This document shows, piece by piece, positions 1-7,891 of a stretch of DNA of 28,549 bases (the stretch's first letter is position 1; each line of letters starts with the position of its first letter). The stretch is taken from the NCBI GenBank assembly GCA_004347865.1, contig QNUZ01000004.1, forward strand, positions 1 through 28,549. Direction: 5' to 3'. Below the pieces are notes generated by a model. The model searched no databases, was not told the origin of the DNA, and was given only the letters and a program-made list of their open reading frames with translations. The translations under genes and the position numbers were made by a program. This DNA comes from Archaeoglobi archaeon. Lineage in GTDB: Archaea > Halobacteriota > Archaeoglobi > Archaeoglobales > Archaeoglobaceae.

Positions 1-2
1 TC

Positions 3-1334
3 TTCGTCAGCGATAAAGCGCTCAATCAATCCTATCCCGCATCCATCATCCTCAAATTCAGCGCCGGCTCCCAGCAGGCTGCAATTTCAAAGCAGATAGG
101 CCTGGAAATTGAGAAGGATAGCATGCTCTCAATCCTGAAGGTGGAGAGCTATCTAACTCCCTCAAAGACCGTGCAGTCTCAAACAACGCAATCGATGCCC
201 AGCAGCGTATCTCCTCTGCTTTCTAGCCTGATACAGACACAGCAGAGTTCGCAGATTGTAACGATAAACTCAAGAGGCGCTGTATTCGTGGAATTCAAAA
301 GCTTTGAAAATCTGCAGGATGCTGTGGCGATTTTGAGCTTTGAGAACCCGCTGCTCCAGCCCGAAAATTCACCTTACATTGGGAAAATAGACAAAGGAGA
401 AAAAAAGACGGTTATTTTCTACGTTAAATCCCTAGCTCCCGCCGGAAGCTATAGGGGCAGCTTTTTGCTGAAGTACAGGAACGAGCTCGGTGAGGAAGTT
501 GTCACCCCGCAGGAATTCATAGAGGTGAACGTAAAGCCATCCATAATAAACGTTGAAAAGGTCGATTCAACTCTTGCTGTCGGTTTGAGGGGAGATCTGA
601 GGGTTCTTTTGAAGAACCAGATTGGCTATCCGGTTAAATCCGCAGAATTCTATCTCATCGCCCCCCCATCACTAACGGCACTCAGTCAGAGCTCTTATCT
701 CGATGCCATTGCCCCTGCAGAGGCAAAGGAGGTAAAGTTCAGGTTATCCGTTTCCGAGGACGCCCTAGGGGGATACTACAAGCTCTACCTTGTTGCAAAG
801 TACAAGCTGGGCGATGCCGAGGACCTGATAAGCCCCATTGAGGTTCCGGTATTCGTTGCTCCGAAGACTTCCGCATTTGAAGTTCTGAGCATAGAGAGCG
901 AGCTCTATCCCGATTCAACCGGTGAGGTGGCCGTGAAGCTGAAGAACTCGGGTGGAGCCGCGGCAAGAAATGCCGTCGTGGAGCTTCAGGTTTTGCCTCC
1001 GTTAACTGTCGCTGGAGTTAGCTCGATTGCAAGCATGATCGGCCAGTCCCAGCCAGGAGTTTACTTCGTGGGAACGATAAATCCCGGAGAGGTCGTTGTT
1101 GCAAAGTTCAGGATAGAGGTCAGCAAGGACGCCGGGGCGGGCTTTTATCCTGCGACGATAACCGTGAGCTTTGATGACGAGGGAGGGTACAAGCAGAAGT
1201 CCAACCCGATAACAGCTTCGATAGAGGTCAAGGAGAGGCCTATACTTAACGCGGTAACGATCACAGCCTTGGTCCTGGTCCTGATCGCGCTCTTCGCGAT
1301 TGTGAGGTTTGCAAGAAAGAGAAGAAAAGCATGA
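3..1334 (+). CDS. S-layer/COG1361-type secreted protein, C-terminal part (5' end outside window)
   Basis: The frame is open from the first bases of the window, so the gene starts upstream; the ATG at 123 is internal and should not be taken as the start. The visible ~443 residues form repeated beta-rich modules of about 110-120 residues, with phrases such as 'PGEVVVAKFRIEVSKDA' and 'GSYRGSFLLKY' that are typical of archaeal COG1361/NEW3/CARDB-like extracellular domains. The end has one hydrophobic segment followed by a basic tail (RKRRKA), so the protein is probably anchored in the membrane with its bulk outside. The stop overlaps the start of the MFS gene by four bases (ATGA), which implies coupled translation. 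Function is not known. A cell-surface or transporter-accessory role is inferred from the pairing only. Confidence 0.72.
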   Translation, partial: FVSDKALNQSYPASIILKFSAGSQQAAISKQIGLEIEKDSMLSILKVESYLTPSKTVQSQTTQSMPSSVSPLLSSLIQTQQSSQIVTINSRGAVFVEFKSFENLQDAVAILSFENPLLQPENSPYIGKIDKGEKKTVIFYVKSLAPAGSYRGSFLLKYRNELGEEVVTPQEFIEVNVKPSIINVEKVDSTLAVGLRGDLRVLLKNQIGYPVKSAEFYLIAPPSLTALSQSSYLDAIAPAEAKEVKFRLSVSEDALGGYYKLYLVAKYKLGDAEDLISPIEVPVFVAPKTSAFEVLSIESELYPDSTGEVAVKLKNSGGAAARNAVVELQVLPPLTVAGVSSIASMIGQSQPGVYFVGTINPGEVVVAKFRIEVSKDAGAGFYPATITVSFDDEGGYKQKSNPITASIEVKERPILNAVTITALVLVLIALFAIVRFARKRRKA

Positions 1335-2827
1335 GCGAAGGTAGCCTGATAAGGAGCTGGATAGCATTCCTGCCTGTAAGCTTGGGGCTATTCATGGTAC
1401 TTCTGGATGTCAGCGTACTCAACGTTGCGATGCCCAAGATTGCCGAGGACTTCAACGCAAAAATGTCGGATTTGCAGTGGATACTGAATTCCTACACGCT
1501 TACGATGGTCGTTCTGCTGGTTATAGCGGGAAGAATTGGGGACATGTACCGCAGAGACAGGCTTTTCATTCTGGGAATGGTGATATTCACCGCAAGCAGC
1601 TTCCTCTGCGCCCAGTCATGGAGCATAGAATCGCTTGTCTTCTTCAGAGTCATTCAGGCCGTCGGAGGGACGATTCTGAGCGCAAATACTCTGGCAATTG
1701 CAGTTGAGCTTTTTCCCCCGGGAAGAAGGGGGACGGTGATGGGTCTTAACTCGATTCTGATGGCCTCAAGCTTCACCCTTGGCCCAATAATCGGCGGATG
1801 GCTCACCACCCACCTCAGCTGGCACTGGGTGTTTTACATAAACGTGCCCATAGGGATAATTTCAGTGATTGCAGCCTGGTTCACAATCCCGCCGCTGGGT
1901 GCCAAGGAAAGGATGCCGATAGATTACCTCGGAGCTGCAATTCTCGCCTTAGCTCTTGGTTCGCTCACCCTCGGGATAATAGAGGGGCAGAACTGGGGTT
2001 GGAGCGACGAGAAAACGCTCGCATGCTTTGTGATCTCGATTCCCTACCTTGTAGCCTTTGCCTTACGAGAGGCTACTTACGAATACCCCCTGCTTGATCT
2101 CAGCCTGTTCAAAATTCGCAACTTCACGGTCGGATGCTTGGCCACCTCGATCCTTTTCTTCGGGATGTCAGCATCGATCTTCGTAATTCCCTACTTCCTT
2201 CAGGGAATAAAATCCCTCACTGCCGAAGAAGCTGGCTACTGGATGCTTGCAATGCCAATAATGAACACCTTTGTTTCTCCAATCGCCGGAAGGCTGAGCG
2301 ACAGAATGAACCCGAAGTACCTGATGTGCTTTGGACCGCTGCTTTTCTCATTCGGAATGCTAAACCTGATGGACCTGAAAGTCGAGGTTTCCTACTGGGA
2401 ATTCTTCGCCATGCTCGTGCCGCTCGGAATAGGCAACGGGATGCTGATCTCACCAAGTTTCAACGTGATGATGGCCTCGATTCCGCTTAAGAAAGCCGGA
2501 GTTGCGAATGGAACGCTGAGATCCGTTAACACACTCGCTCAGGCAATGGGAATCGCTGTCGGCGGCGTTTTGCTCACAAGCAAAATGAAAGAGTGGATTC
2601 CGGGCTACGGAAACCAGATACCAGACCCGGGAACAATGAACCTCCTCTCGCTACTGGCAATCTCGGGAAATTCTGCACCGCTAATCGAAATGGTCGAGGG
2701 GTTTATGGATAGCTTCAAGTTCGTCTTCTCGATAATGATCTGGCTCCCTGTTCTCGCATCGCTCGTCATATTCGTCTTTCTCAGCAGCGAGGAGCATCTC
2801 AACAGCATGAGGGCTAAAAATTTTTAA
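1331..2827 (+). CDS. MFS drug/solute exporter, DHA2 (EmrB/QacA) 14-TM family
   Basis: The 498-residue protein is almost wholly hydrophobic, with about 14 membrane segments, the usual size for the DHA2 family of proton-driven exporters. Family motifs are visible: an N-terminal 'LDVSVLNVAMPKI' (motif D1, residues ~25-37), 'GRIGDMYRRDRLF' (motif A, in the first cytoplasmic loop) and 'GPIIGGWL' (antiporter motif C in TM5). It should export amphipathic compounds or metabolites across the cytoplasmic membrane; the substrate cannot be read from sequence. The ATG overlaps the stop of the upstream COG1361-type gene, so the two are made from one message. An extracellular partner domain encoded beside an exporter is an uncommon arrangement for MFS proteins. 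Family assignment is firm. Confidence 0.9.
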   Translation: MSEGSLIRSWIAFLPVSLGLFMVLLDVSVLNVAMPKIAEDFNAKMSDLQWILNSYTLTMVVLLVIAGRIGDMYRRDRLFILGMVIFTASSFLCAQSWSIESLVFFRVIQAVGGTILSANTLAIAVELFPPGRRGTVMGLNSILMASSFTLGPIIGGWLTTHLSWHWVFYINVPIGIISVIAAWFTIPPLGAKERMPIDYLGAAILALALGSLTLGIIEGQNWGWSDEKTLACFVISIPYLVAFALREATYEYPLLDLSLFKIRNFTVGCLATSILFFGMSASIFVIPYFLQGIKSLTAEEAGYWMLAMPIMNTFVSPIAGRLSDRMNPKYLMCFGPLLFSFGMLNLMDLKVEVSYWEFFAMLVPLGIGNGMLISPSFNVMMASIPLKKAGVANGTLRSVNTLAQAMGIAVGGVLLTSKMKEWIPGYGNQIPDPGTMNLLSLLAISGNSAPLIEMVEGFMDSFKFVFSIMIWLPVLASLVIFVFLSSEEHLNSMRAKNF

Positions 2828-2829
2828 AA
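2820..2829 (+). promoter_or_regulatory. TATA-like box for the HD gene
   Basis: The run 'tttttaaaa' overlaps the stop of the MFS gene and is centred about 20 bases before the GTG of the HD gene. This fits an archaeal TATA box driving a leaderless or nearly leaderless transcript. Confidence 0.4.
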
Positions 2830-2843
2830 CTCACCCAATTATC

Positions 2844-3362
2844 GTGGCCCACGGAGAGGATCACGTGCTCAGGGTTTTAAAGATTGCAAGGTTCATAGCT
2901 GCTAAGGAGGGGGCAGATATCGAGGTCGTCTCCAAGGCAGCGCTGCTTCACGATTCCTTCAGGAATGGGGAAAAACACGCGTTAAAGGCTGCAGAGTTTG
3001 CAAGGAAACTTCTGAGCGAAGAAGGCTACGGAGAAGAATTCATAGAGGCTGTAGTCCACGCTATCGAGGCCCATTCTTTTTCCGGGAGAATAGAGCCGAG
3101 GACGCTTGAAGCAAAGGTTCTGAGCGATGCTGACAAACTCGACGCAATCGGCGCAATCGGTGTTGCAAGGGCCTTCATGGTGGCGGGAGAGAGAGGTAGA
3201 GGCATTGAAGAAACGGTCAAGCATTTCGAGGAGAAGCTTCTGAAGCTGAAAGACTTGCTTTACACGGAAACTGCGAGAAAATTGGCTGAGAGGAGGCACG
3301 AGTTTTTAATTGCTTTCTACAGAAAAATTAAGGAAGAGCTTGATTTTGAGGATCTGAAATAG
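2844..3362 (+). CDS. HD-domain metal-dependent phosphohydrolase
   Basis: The 172-residue protein carries the metal-binding pattern of the HD superfamily: an N-terminal His in 'AHGEDHVLRV', the 'LLHDSF' His-Asp pair, a later 'AIEAHSF' His and 'SDADKLDAIG' with the final Asp. It resembles the small single-domain YedJ/YpgQ-like group, which hydrolyses phosphate esters or nucleotides; the true substrate is unknown. The start is a GTG 16 bases after the MFS stop. There is no ribosome-binding site, but an AT-rich TATA-like box (2820-2829) lies about 20 bases upstream, which fits a leaderless message. The first metal-binding His is at residue 3, so the N-terminus is unusually short and a start further upstream, inside the MFS gene, cannot be excluded. 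Confidence 0.8.
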   Translation: MAHGEDHVLRVLKIARFIAAKEGADIEVVSKAALLHDSFRNGEKHALKAAEFARKLLSEEGYGEEFIEAVVHAIEAHSFSGRIEPRTLEAKVLSDADKLDAIGAIGVARAFMVAGERGRGIEETVKHFEEKLLKLKDLLYTETARKLAERRHEFLIAFYRKIKEELDFEDLK

Positions 3363-3480
3363 TCGATTTCACCCCGCCAAAGGTCGAAATTCCTTAGGGC
3401 GTTCCCCGCATCTCTTCGGGACTACATCTGCGGGGCAGTCAGAGATCCGTTCTAGTCTAGCATTAACTTTCATCCCTTCC
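3363..3480 (-). repeat. IS607/IS605-type right-end (omega-RNA-like) relic after the shrunken element
   Basis: Read on the minus strand, the end of the pseudogene runs into 'ggaagggatgaaag' (3480-3467), a motif that occurs twice more in this window at relic sites. A 7-bp hairpin follows (ccccgca 3405-3411 pairing with tgcgggg 3429-3435), then an 'aacgccc' core and a G-rich end. This order of tail, stem and terminal hairpin is what is known for the 3' ends of TnpB elements, where the guide-type omega RNA is encoded. Whether an RNA is still made is unknown. Confidence 0.5.
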
Positions 3481-3748
3481 CTCCTCTTTTCATGGGAGGG
3501 TCTTCGGGGTGAACGGATGCTCCTGCATCCATCTGGTACCTGCAGAGCAGGTTCTGATCCGCTGAGCTTACCCTAGCATAAATCGCGACCTTGCCTTTTG
3601 GTGCTCTCTCGCTCTCAGGATACCTGTATTTACTGCCGGGCGTTTTAATGTACTTGATCTTCCCTGAGTAAGCCCACTTCTTCACAGCTACGTAAGATAC
3701 ACCGAATATCTTAGCAAGTTCACCGGTCGTGTAGAGCTTCTCAAACAT
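3470..3748 (-). pseudogene. IS607-type serine transposase N-terminus joined to a TnpB-like C-terminal tail (internal deletion)
   Basis: The 92-residue frame begins with a MerR-like helix-turn-helix (residues ~5-48, 'YTTGELAKIFGVSYVAVKKW'), the DNA-binding part of IS607 TnpA. The start of a serine recombinase domain follows, 'KVAIYARVSSADQ', in which the Ser after RV is the usual nucleophile. After 'SADQ' the resolvase fold stops. The last ~27 residues do not belong to it and look like the low-complexity tail found at the end of archaeal TnpB proteins. A normal TnpA has about 200 residues and is followed by a ~400-residue tnpB. The simplest reading is one internal deletion that removed most of tnpA and tnpB and joined the remains in frame, leaving a short non-autonomous element. 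It cannot be catalytically active. Confidence 0.75.
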
Positions 3749-3761
3749 TCAGTCAATAGAA

Positions 3762-3802
3762 GACAACGCTAGTTAATAGAACAATAAAACTACGCTAGAA
3801 TG
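3762..3802 (-). repeat. Possible left-end direct repeats of the IS607-type element
   Basis: Just upstream of the transposase remnant start, on the minus strand, a 'ctagcgt' heptamer occurs twice within about 40 bases. Short direct repeats at the left end are typical binding sites for IS607 TnpA. No exact boundary can be set. Confidence 0.25.
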
Positions 3803-3840
3803 AAGCAGTTTCTATACTCCCATTTAAAAGCTTCTCCATC

Positions 3841-3876
3841 ATCCCAACCTTAAAGGGCGAGGCTTTCAGTTGTAAA
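3841..3876 (-). repeat. Decayed IS200/IS605-type end, partner of the copy at 14112
   Basis: The 22 bases at 3855-3876, read on the minus strand, match 14112-14133 on the plus strand base for base. Beyond the match the expected second arm of the hairpin is degraded (aggttggg instead of gggcgggg). The sequence has the look of the 'gaaagcctcgccc' hairpin common at right ends of archaeal IS200/IS605-family elements. It lies directly before the TATA box of the RecJ-like gene. Confidence 0.5.
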
Positions 3877-3885
3877 GCTTTTAAA
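3877..3885 (+). promoter_or_regulatory. TATA-like box for the RecJ-like gene
   Basis: 'gcttttaaa' is centred about 28 bases upstream of the ATG at 3909, and no ribosome-binding site lies between them, so a leaderless transcript is likely. Confidence 0.45.
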
Positions 3886-3908
3886 TTCATTATTGAAATT
3901 TTTTAAGT

Positions 3909-5243
3909 ATGGGTGGTCTGATCTCAAAGGCCGCAGAGCTGTCAGAGCTCATCCGAAAGCAGAGTGAGGTAATGGTTGTCACGCACATCGATGCAGATGG
4001 TATAACTGCGGGATCCATAGCCTTAAAGGTGTTGAAGAAAGCTGGAATAGAAACTGAAATACGATTTCTGAAGCAGCTGGATAAAAAGGAGATTGATAAA
4101 ATTGCAGACGAAGGGAAATTTGTTTGGTTCACAGATCTCGGAAGCGGACAGCTTAGCATGCTTAGAGATATGGACTTCGTGGTAACAGATCACCACATTC
4201 CTGAGTTCAGCCATGAAAGACAGCTAAATCCGCATGATTTTGGATTAGACGGCAGCATTGAGATGGGAGGCGCAATGACGACTTTTCTGGTAGCGAGCAG
4301 AATTTTTCCGTCCGCAAGGCTCGGGGCTTTAGCTATCGTGGGTTCGGTGGGGGATTTGCAGGACTCAAAATTCGGAAGACTGGTAGGATTGAACAGAAAA
4401 ATAGCGGAGAAACTTATCGGGAAGAGCATTGAAATTCGGAAGGATCTCAGATTCTTTGGAAAGCAGACAAGGCCTTTGGCAAAAATGCTCGAGTACAACA
4501 CGGATCCGATTATTCCGGGAATAAGCGGGAATGAAGCTGGCTGCCTGAAATTTCTTTCTGATTTGGGTATAGACCCTTGGCTTAGATGGATCGACTTGAG
4601 TATCGAGGAAAAAAGGAAAATTGTTTCTGCTCTGGTGAAGCACTGTATGAGCCTTGGAATGGGCTACGATGAGATAAAGAGGATTGCGGGTGAATGCTAT
4701 CTTCTTATTCATGAAGAAGAGGGCACTGAGAAGAGGGATGCGATGGAATACTCAACCCTTTTGAATGCAACTGCAAGATATGACGAAGCGGAGATAGGCT
4801 TGGGAGTTTGTTTTGGAGATGAAAAGGCGTTTAATAGGGCGAGAACTCTGCTTCAGAATCACAGAAAGAACTTATCAGAGGGACTTAGGCTAGTGGAGGA
4901 GATTGGGATCCAAGAGCGAAAGAACATCCAGTTTTTCCATGCAGGTAAGGACATAAGGGACACAATTGTTGGAATAGTTGCTGGAATGAGTCTGATTAAG
5001 AACCCAAAGAAGCCAATAGTTGCTTTTGCTGAAAACGAGGAAGGGATAAAGGTATCCGCAAGGGCAAATTATCGGCTTGTTGAGAGGGGTTTGAACCTCG
5101 GCAAGGCTATAAAGATCGCCGCGGAGAGGGTTGGAGGAACAGGCGGCGGTCACAGCGTTGCCGCCGGGGCCCTGATACCGCAGGGAATGGAGAAAAAATT
5201 CTTGGAAGTATTTGACGAACTCATAGGCCAGCAATTAAAATAG
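3909..5243 (+). CDS. RecJ-like DHH/DHHA1 single-strand nuclease (archaeal GAN type)
   Basis: The 444-residue protein has the DHH phosphoesterase motifs 'THIDADG' (residues 25-31), 'FTDLG' (~74-78) and 'TDHHIP' (93-98) that bind two metal ions, and ends with the DHHA1 glycine motif 'GGTGGGHS' (409-416) that holds nucleic acid. Order and length fit the archaeal RecJ homologues, including GAN, the nuclease that binds GINS/Cdc45-type replication complexes. A role in DNA repair or replication (trimming single strands) is therefore expected, but RNA exonuclease or oligonucleotide phosphodiesterase activity is also found in this superfamily. The gene has its own TATA box and overlaps the convergent GPN-GTPase gene by nine bases. 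Confidence 0.85.
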   Translation: MGGLISKAAELSELIRKQSEVMVVTHIDADGITAGSIALKVLKKAGIETEIRFLKQLDKKEIDKIADEGKFVWFTDLGSGQLSMLRDMDFVVTDHHIPEFSHERQLNPHDFGLDGSIEMGGAMTTFLVASRIFPSARLGALAIVGSVGDLQDSKFGRLVGLNRKIAEKLIGKSIEIRKDLRFFGKQTRPLAKMLEYNTDPIIPGISGNEAGCLKFLSDLGIDPWLRWIDLSIEEKRKIVSALVKHCMSLGMGYDEIKRIAGECYLLIHEEEGTEKRDAMEYSTLLNATARYDEAEIGLGVCFGDEKAFNRARTLLQNHRKNLSEGLRLVEEIGIQERKNIQFFHAGKDIRDTIVGIVAGMSLIKNPKKPIVAFAENEEGIKVSARANYRLVERGLNLGKAIKIAAERVGGTGGGHSVAAGALIPQGMEKKFLEVFDELIGQQLK

Positions 5244-5996
5244 AACCCTTTCCAGGTCTTCTCCTCCAAAGAAGTATTCCTGAATGCCATCGTAGATGTC
5301 TTCCATCCCATAACCTTTGAGCGCAGAAACCGCTACGAGCGGTCTGAAAAGCCCTGAATCCTTGAGGATCCTCAGAAGCTCTATGCTAAGCGTTTTTGTC
5401 TCAAGAGAGCTGGAGAGATAGTCCAAATCAGAACTCCATCTGAGGATTCTCTCCACTTCCTCATCTCCTAAGACGTCTGCCTTTGATAGAACGGTTATTT
5501 GCGGTATTTCAAGGCGAAAAACGGCTGAATTTGCCATGAATAGCTGGGAAAGAAAGCCAAATGGAGTTTTGGAGACTATTGGATCGAAAAGAAAGACCAT
5601 TATGCTACTTCTTCTATCAAGAGCATCTATCAGGATTTTACTGCTCTCCCTAAGCGTGAAGATCTCCATCTGACCTGGAGTGTCTATTAAGACAAGGTCT
5701 GGCTGCGAAAGGTCAATTTCGTATTTTATCTCGTCGATCAGCGTCACAAGAAGATCTGAGGAGATTATCTGGGCCCCGTTTGGCCCAACGTTGTATTTTT
5801 GCATTATATCCTCGAGCGTGAACCACTCCCTGACGTCAATGTCTGCCGGGTATGGAACATAGTCCGCCCCCGGATCGAGATTTATTCGCATCAAGTTGAC
5901 CTTAATCGAATCAAGCCAGTCTCCAAAGGCCTTTGTCAGATAGCTTTTTCCTGAGCCAGCAATTCCAACGAAATATACGATGATTTGCTTCATCAT
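5235..5996 (-). CDS. GPN-loop GTPase
   Basis: The 253-residue P-loop protein shows Walker A 'GIAGSGKS' (residues 11-18), the family-defining Gly-Pro-Asn insert 'GPNGA' (71-75), the G3 motif 'DTPGQ' (105-109) and a G4-like 'SKAD' (171-174). These are the marks of the GPN/XAB1/Npa3 family, dimeric GTPases of archaea and eukaryotes. The eukaryotic members help assemble RNA polymerase II; the archaeal role is not established. Two ATGs stand in tandem (5996 and 5993). An AT-rich box about 25 bases upstream may be shared with the divergent fae-hps gene. The 3' end overlaps the end of the RecJ-like gene by nine bases. Confidence 0.9.
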   Translation of the reverse strand: MMKQIIVYFVGIAGSGKSYLTKAFGDWLDSIKVNLMRINLDPGADYVPYPADIDVREWFTLEDIMQKYNVGPNGAQIISSDLLVTLIDEIKYEIDLSQPDLVLIDTPGQMEIFTLRESSKILIDALDRRSSIMVFLFDPIVSKTPFGFLSQLFMANSAVFRLEIPQITVLSKADVLGDEEVERILRWSSDLDYLSSSLETKTLSIELLRILKDSGLFRPLVAVSALKGYGMEDIYDGIQEYFFGGEDLERVLF

Positions 5997-6015
5997 CGAG
6001 ATTTCTCGTGGAACA

Positions 6016-6027
6016 AAAAGTTTATTA
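6016..6027. promoter_or_regulatory. Single AT-rich box between divergent GPN and fae-hps genes
   Basis: 'aaaaagtttatta' is the only TATA-like stretch in the 52 bases between the starts at 5996 (minus) and 6049 (plus). It lies close to the midpoint, about 25 bases from each start, and reads as a plausible TATA box on both strands. It may act as a two-way promoter. Confidence 0.4.
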
Positions 6028-6048
6028 CCGAAAGGAATTGCAAGGCAT

Positions 6049-7227
6049 ATGGAGTTCAGAGTTGGCGAAGCTCTGATCGGTGAGGGCTATGAAGTTGCTC
6101 ACGTTGACCTTTTAATCGGCACAAAAGATAGTCCGGTTGCAACTGCTTTTGCGAACGCCCTTGCAACGCTTTCAGCGGGCCACACACCCCTTCTCGCAGT
6201 TTTAAGACCCAATCTGATCACAAAACCTCCGGCCGTTATAGTTCCCAAGGTAACTGTTAGGAATATGGAGCAGGCTGAACTGATCTTTGGCCCTGCACAG
6301 GCTGCAGTTGCGAAGGCGGTTGCCGATGCTGTGGACGAAGGGTATATCCCGAGGGAAAAGGCAGAAGACTACCTGATAGTTGTGAGCGTTTTCATTCATC
6401 CTCTGGCCAAAAACAAGCATAAGATTTACTACTACAACTACGGAGCGACAAAGCTGGCGATCAAAAGAGCTATGCAGAACTTCCCGGATGTGGGTACGAT
6501 GCTCTACGAGAAGGATCGCAGCTATCATCCATTTGTTGGAAGAAAGCTGACTAAGCTCTGGGATCCGCCCTATCTGCAGATAGCCCTAGACATTCCAGAG
6601 CTTGAGGAAGTAATTTCAGTGCTTTCGCAGATTCCGGAAAGCGACCACATAATCTTTGAGGTCGGAACACCCCTAGTTAAGAAATACGGGTGTGAGGTAG
6701 TTCTTAAGCTCAGAGATGTAAAGCCCGATGCCTTCTTCATTCTGGATCTTAAAACTCTCGATGTTGGAAATCTTGAAGCCAGAATGGCTGCAGACGCTAC
6801 AGCGAACGCTGTAGTTATCTCAGGTCTGGCACCGATCAGCACAATTGCCAAAGGTGTTAGCGAAGCGAAGAAGACGGGGATGCTTGCAGTTGTGGATATG
6901 CTAAACGTAGAGGATCCGGTGAAGAGAATGGATCAGATAGCAAAAGAAACGTTGCCCGACGTCGTCGAGCTGCACAGAGCTATAGACAGCGAGCAGAGCG
7001 TTCCACCATGGTCCCTCGCAAAAGAGATAAAGAAATACAGGGTTCTTGTAGCTGTTGCGGGAGGTATAAAGCCTGAAAATATAACAGAGGTTATCTCGGC
7101 TGGGGCTGACATTGTAGTCGTTGGAAGAGCGATTACAAAGGCAAGGGACGTTGAAGGGGCCGTGAGAAGGTTCATGACCCACCTCAAGCCCGATACGGAT
7201 CAGTTCAGAATCATGACAGACTTCTAG
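6049..7227 (+). CDS. fae-hps: Bifunctional formaldehyde-activating enzyme / 3-hexulose-6-phosphate synthase
   Basis: The 393-residue protein joins two enzymes. Residues ~1-161 are a Fae domain ('GEALIGEGYEVAHVDLLIG', with the likely catalytic His at 18), which condenses formaldehyde with tetrahydromethanopterin. Residues ~175-393 are a hexulose-6-phosphate synthase barrel ('LQIALDI', 'FFILDLKTLD', 'AVAGGIKPENI', 'VVVGRAIT'). In archaea without the oxidative pentose phosphate path, Hps runs backwards from hexulose-6-phosphate to ribulose-5-phosphate and formaldehyde, and Fae captures the toxic formaldehyde. The frame opens at 5980, but that start would run into the divergent GPN gene. The ATG at 6049 begins exactly where Fae proteins begin and has a TATA-like box ahead, so I prefer it. 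The next gene, for TIM, starts one base after the stop. Confidence 0.95.
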   Translation: MEFRVGEALIGEGYEVAHVDLLIGTKDSPVATAFANALATLSAGHTPLLAVLRPNLITKPPAVIVPKVTVRNMEQAELIFGPAQAAVAKAVADAVDEGYIPREKAEDYLIVVSVFIHPLAKNKHKIYYYNYGATKLAIKRAMQNFPDVGTMLYEKDRSYHPFVGRKLTKLWDPPYLQIALDIPELEEVISVLSQIPESDHIIFEVGTPLVKKYGCEVVLKLRDVKPDAFFILDLKTLDVGNLEARMAADATANAVVISGLAPISTIAKGVSEAKKTGMLAVVDMLNVEDPVKRMDQIAKETLPDVVELHRAIDSEQSVPPWSLAKEIKKYRVLVAVAGGIKPENITEVISAGADIVVVGRAITKARDVEGAVRRFMTHLKPDTDQFRIMTDF

Positions 7228-7228
7228 T

Positions 7229-7885
7229 ATGATCTTCATAAATTTCAAGGCCTATAAAGAGGCCTTTAGCAGGAAGGCATTAGAGCTCGCAAAGATAGCT
7301 GAGAACGTTGCGGAGAAGAGCGGGATATACATCGCAGTAGCCGTTAACTATCTGGATCTGCCCCTTGTTGCTAAAAGCGTGAATATTGACGTCTTTGCCC
7401 AGCACATCGATCCAGTGGATTTTGGAAGCTTTACTGGTGCCGTGAATGCGGAGATGATAAAAGAGTACGGAGGGAGGGGGAGCTTGGTGAATCATTCTGA
7501 GCGAAGGATGAAGCTTGCAGATATCGATTTTTGCGTCTCAAAGCTTAGAAGTCTGGGAATGAAATCAATAGTCTGCACGAACAATGTTTCCACAACTGCT
7601 GCCGTCGCAGCGCTTAAACCTGACTTTGTGGCTGTAGAACCGCCCGAGCTCATAGGCTCAGGCATAGCTGTCAGCAAAGCGAAGCCCGAAGTCGTTGAGA
7701 ATGCAGTAGCTTCAGCCAAGAACATCTGCAAAGAAGTTAAGGTGCTTTGCGGGGCGGGAATTACAAATCATGAGGATTACGTTAGGGCTCTCGATTTGGG
7801 AGCGGACGGTGTTCTACTTGCAAGCGGTATCGTTAAGGCTAGGGATCAAAAAAAGGCGCTTGAAGAGCTCGCTGGGTTGATTTAG
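7229..7885 (+). CDS. tpiA: Triosephosphate isomerase, archaeal short type
   Basis: The 218-residue protein interconverts glyceraldehyde-3-phosphate and dihydroxyacetone phosphate. The catalytic residues are all present: Asn5 and Lys7 in 'INFK', His89 in 'VNHSERR' and Glu137 in 'AVEPPELIGSG'; the phosphate-binding 'CGAGI' and 'GVLLASGIV' loops follow. The length is that of archaeal enzymes, which lack several helices of the ~250-residue bacterial and eukaryotic form. The start codon lies one base after the fae-hps stop, so the two are co-transcribed, linking pentose and triose phosphate metabolism. Confidence 0.95.
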   Translation: MIFINFKAYKEAFSRKALELAKIAENVAEKSGIYIAVAVNYLDLPLVAKSVNIDVFAQHIDPVDFGSFTGAVNAEMIKEYGGRGSLVNHSERRMKLADIDFCVSKLRSLGMKSIVCTNNVSTTAAVAALKPDFVAVEPPELIGSGIAVSKAKPEVVENAVASAKNICKEVKVLCGAGITNHEDYVRALDLGADGVLLASGIVKARDQKKALEELAGLI

Positions 7886-7891
7886 TTTGCT

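Noticed and set aside
3405..3435. CRISPR repeat(s) in the hairpin-rich gaps ('gaaag' and 'atgaaag' endings).
   Set aside because: The motifs are far apart, lie on both strands and show no regular repeat-spacer spacing. No cas genes are present.
5980..6048. The longer fae-hps frame starting at 5980.
   Set aside because: It would overlap the divergent GPN gene, the added residues are unlike any Fae N-terminus, and the ATG at 6049 gives the conserved start with a TATA-like box ahead.
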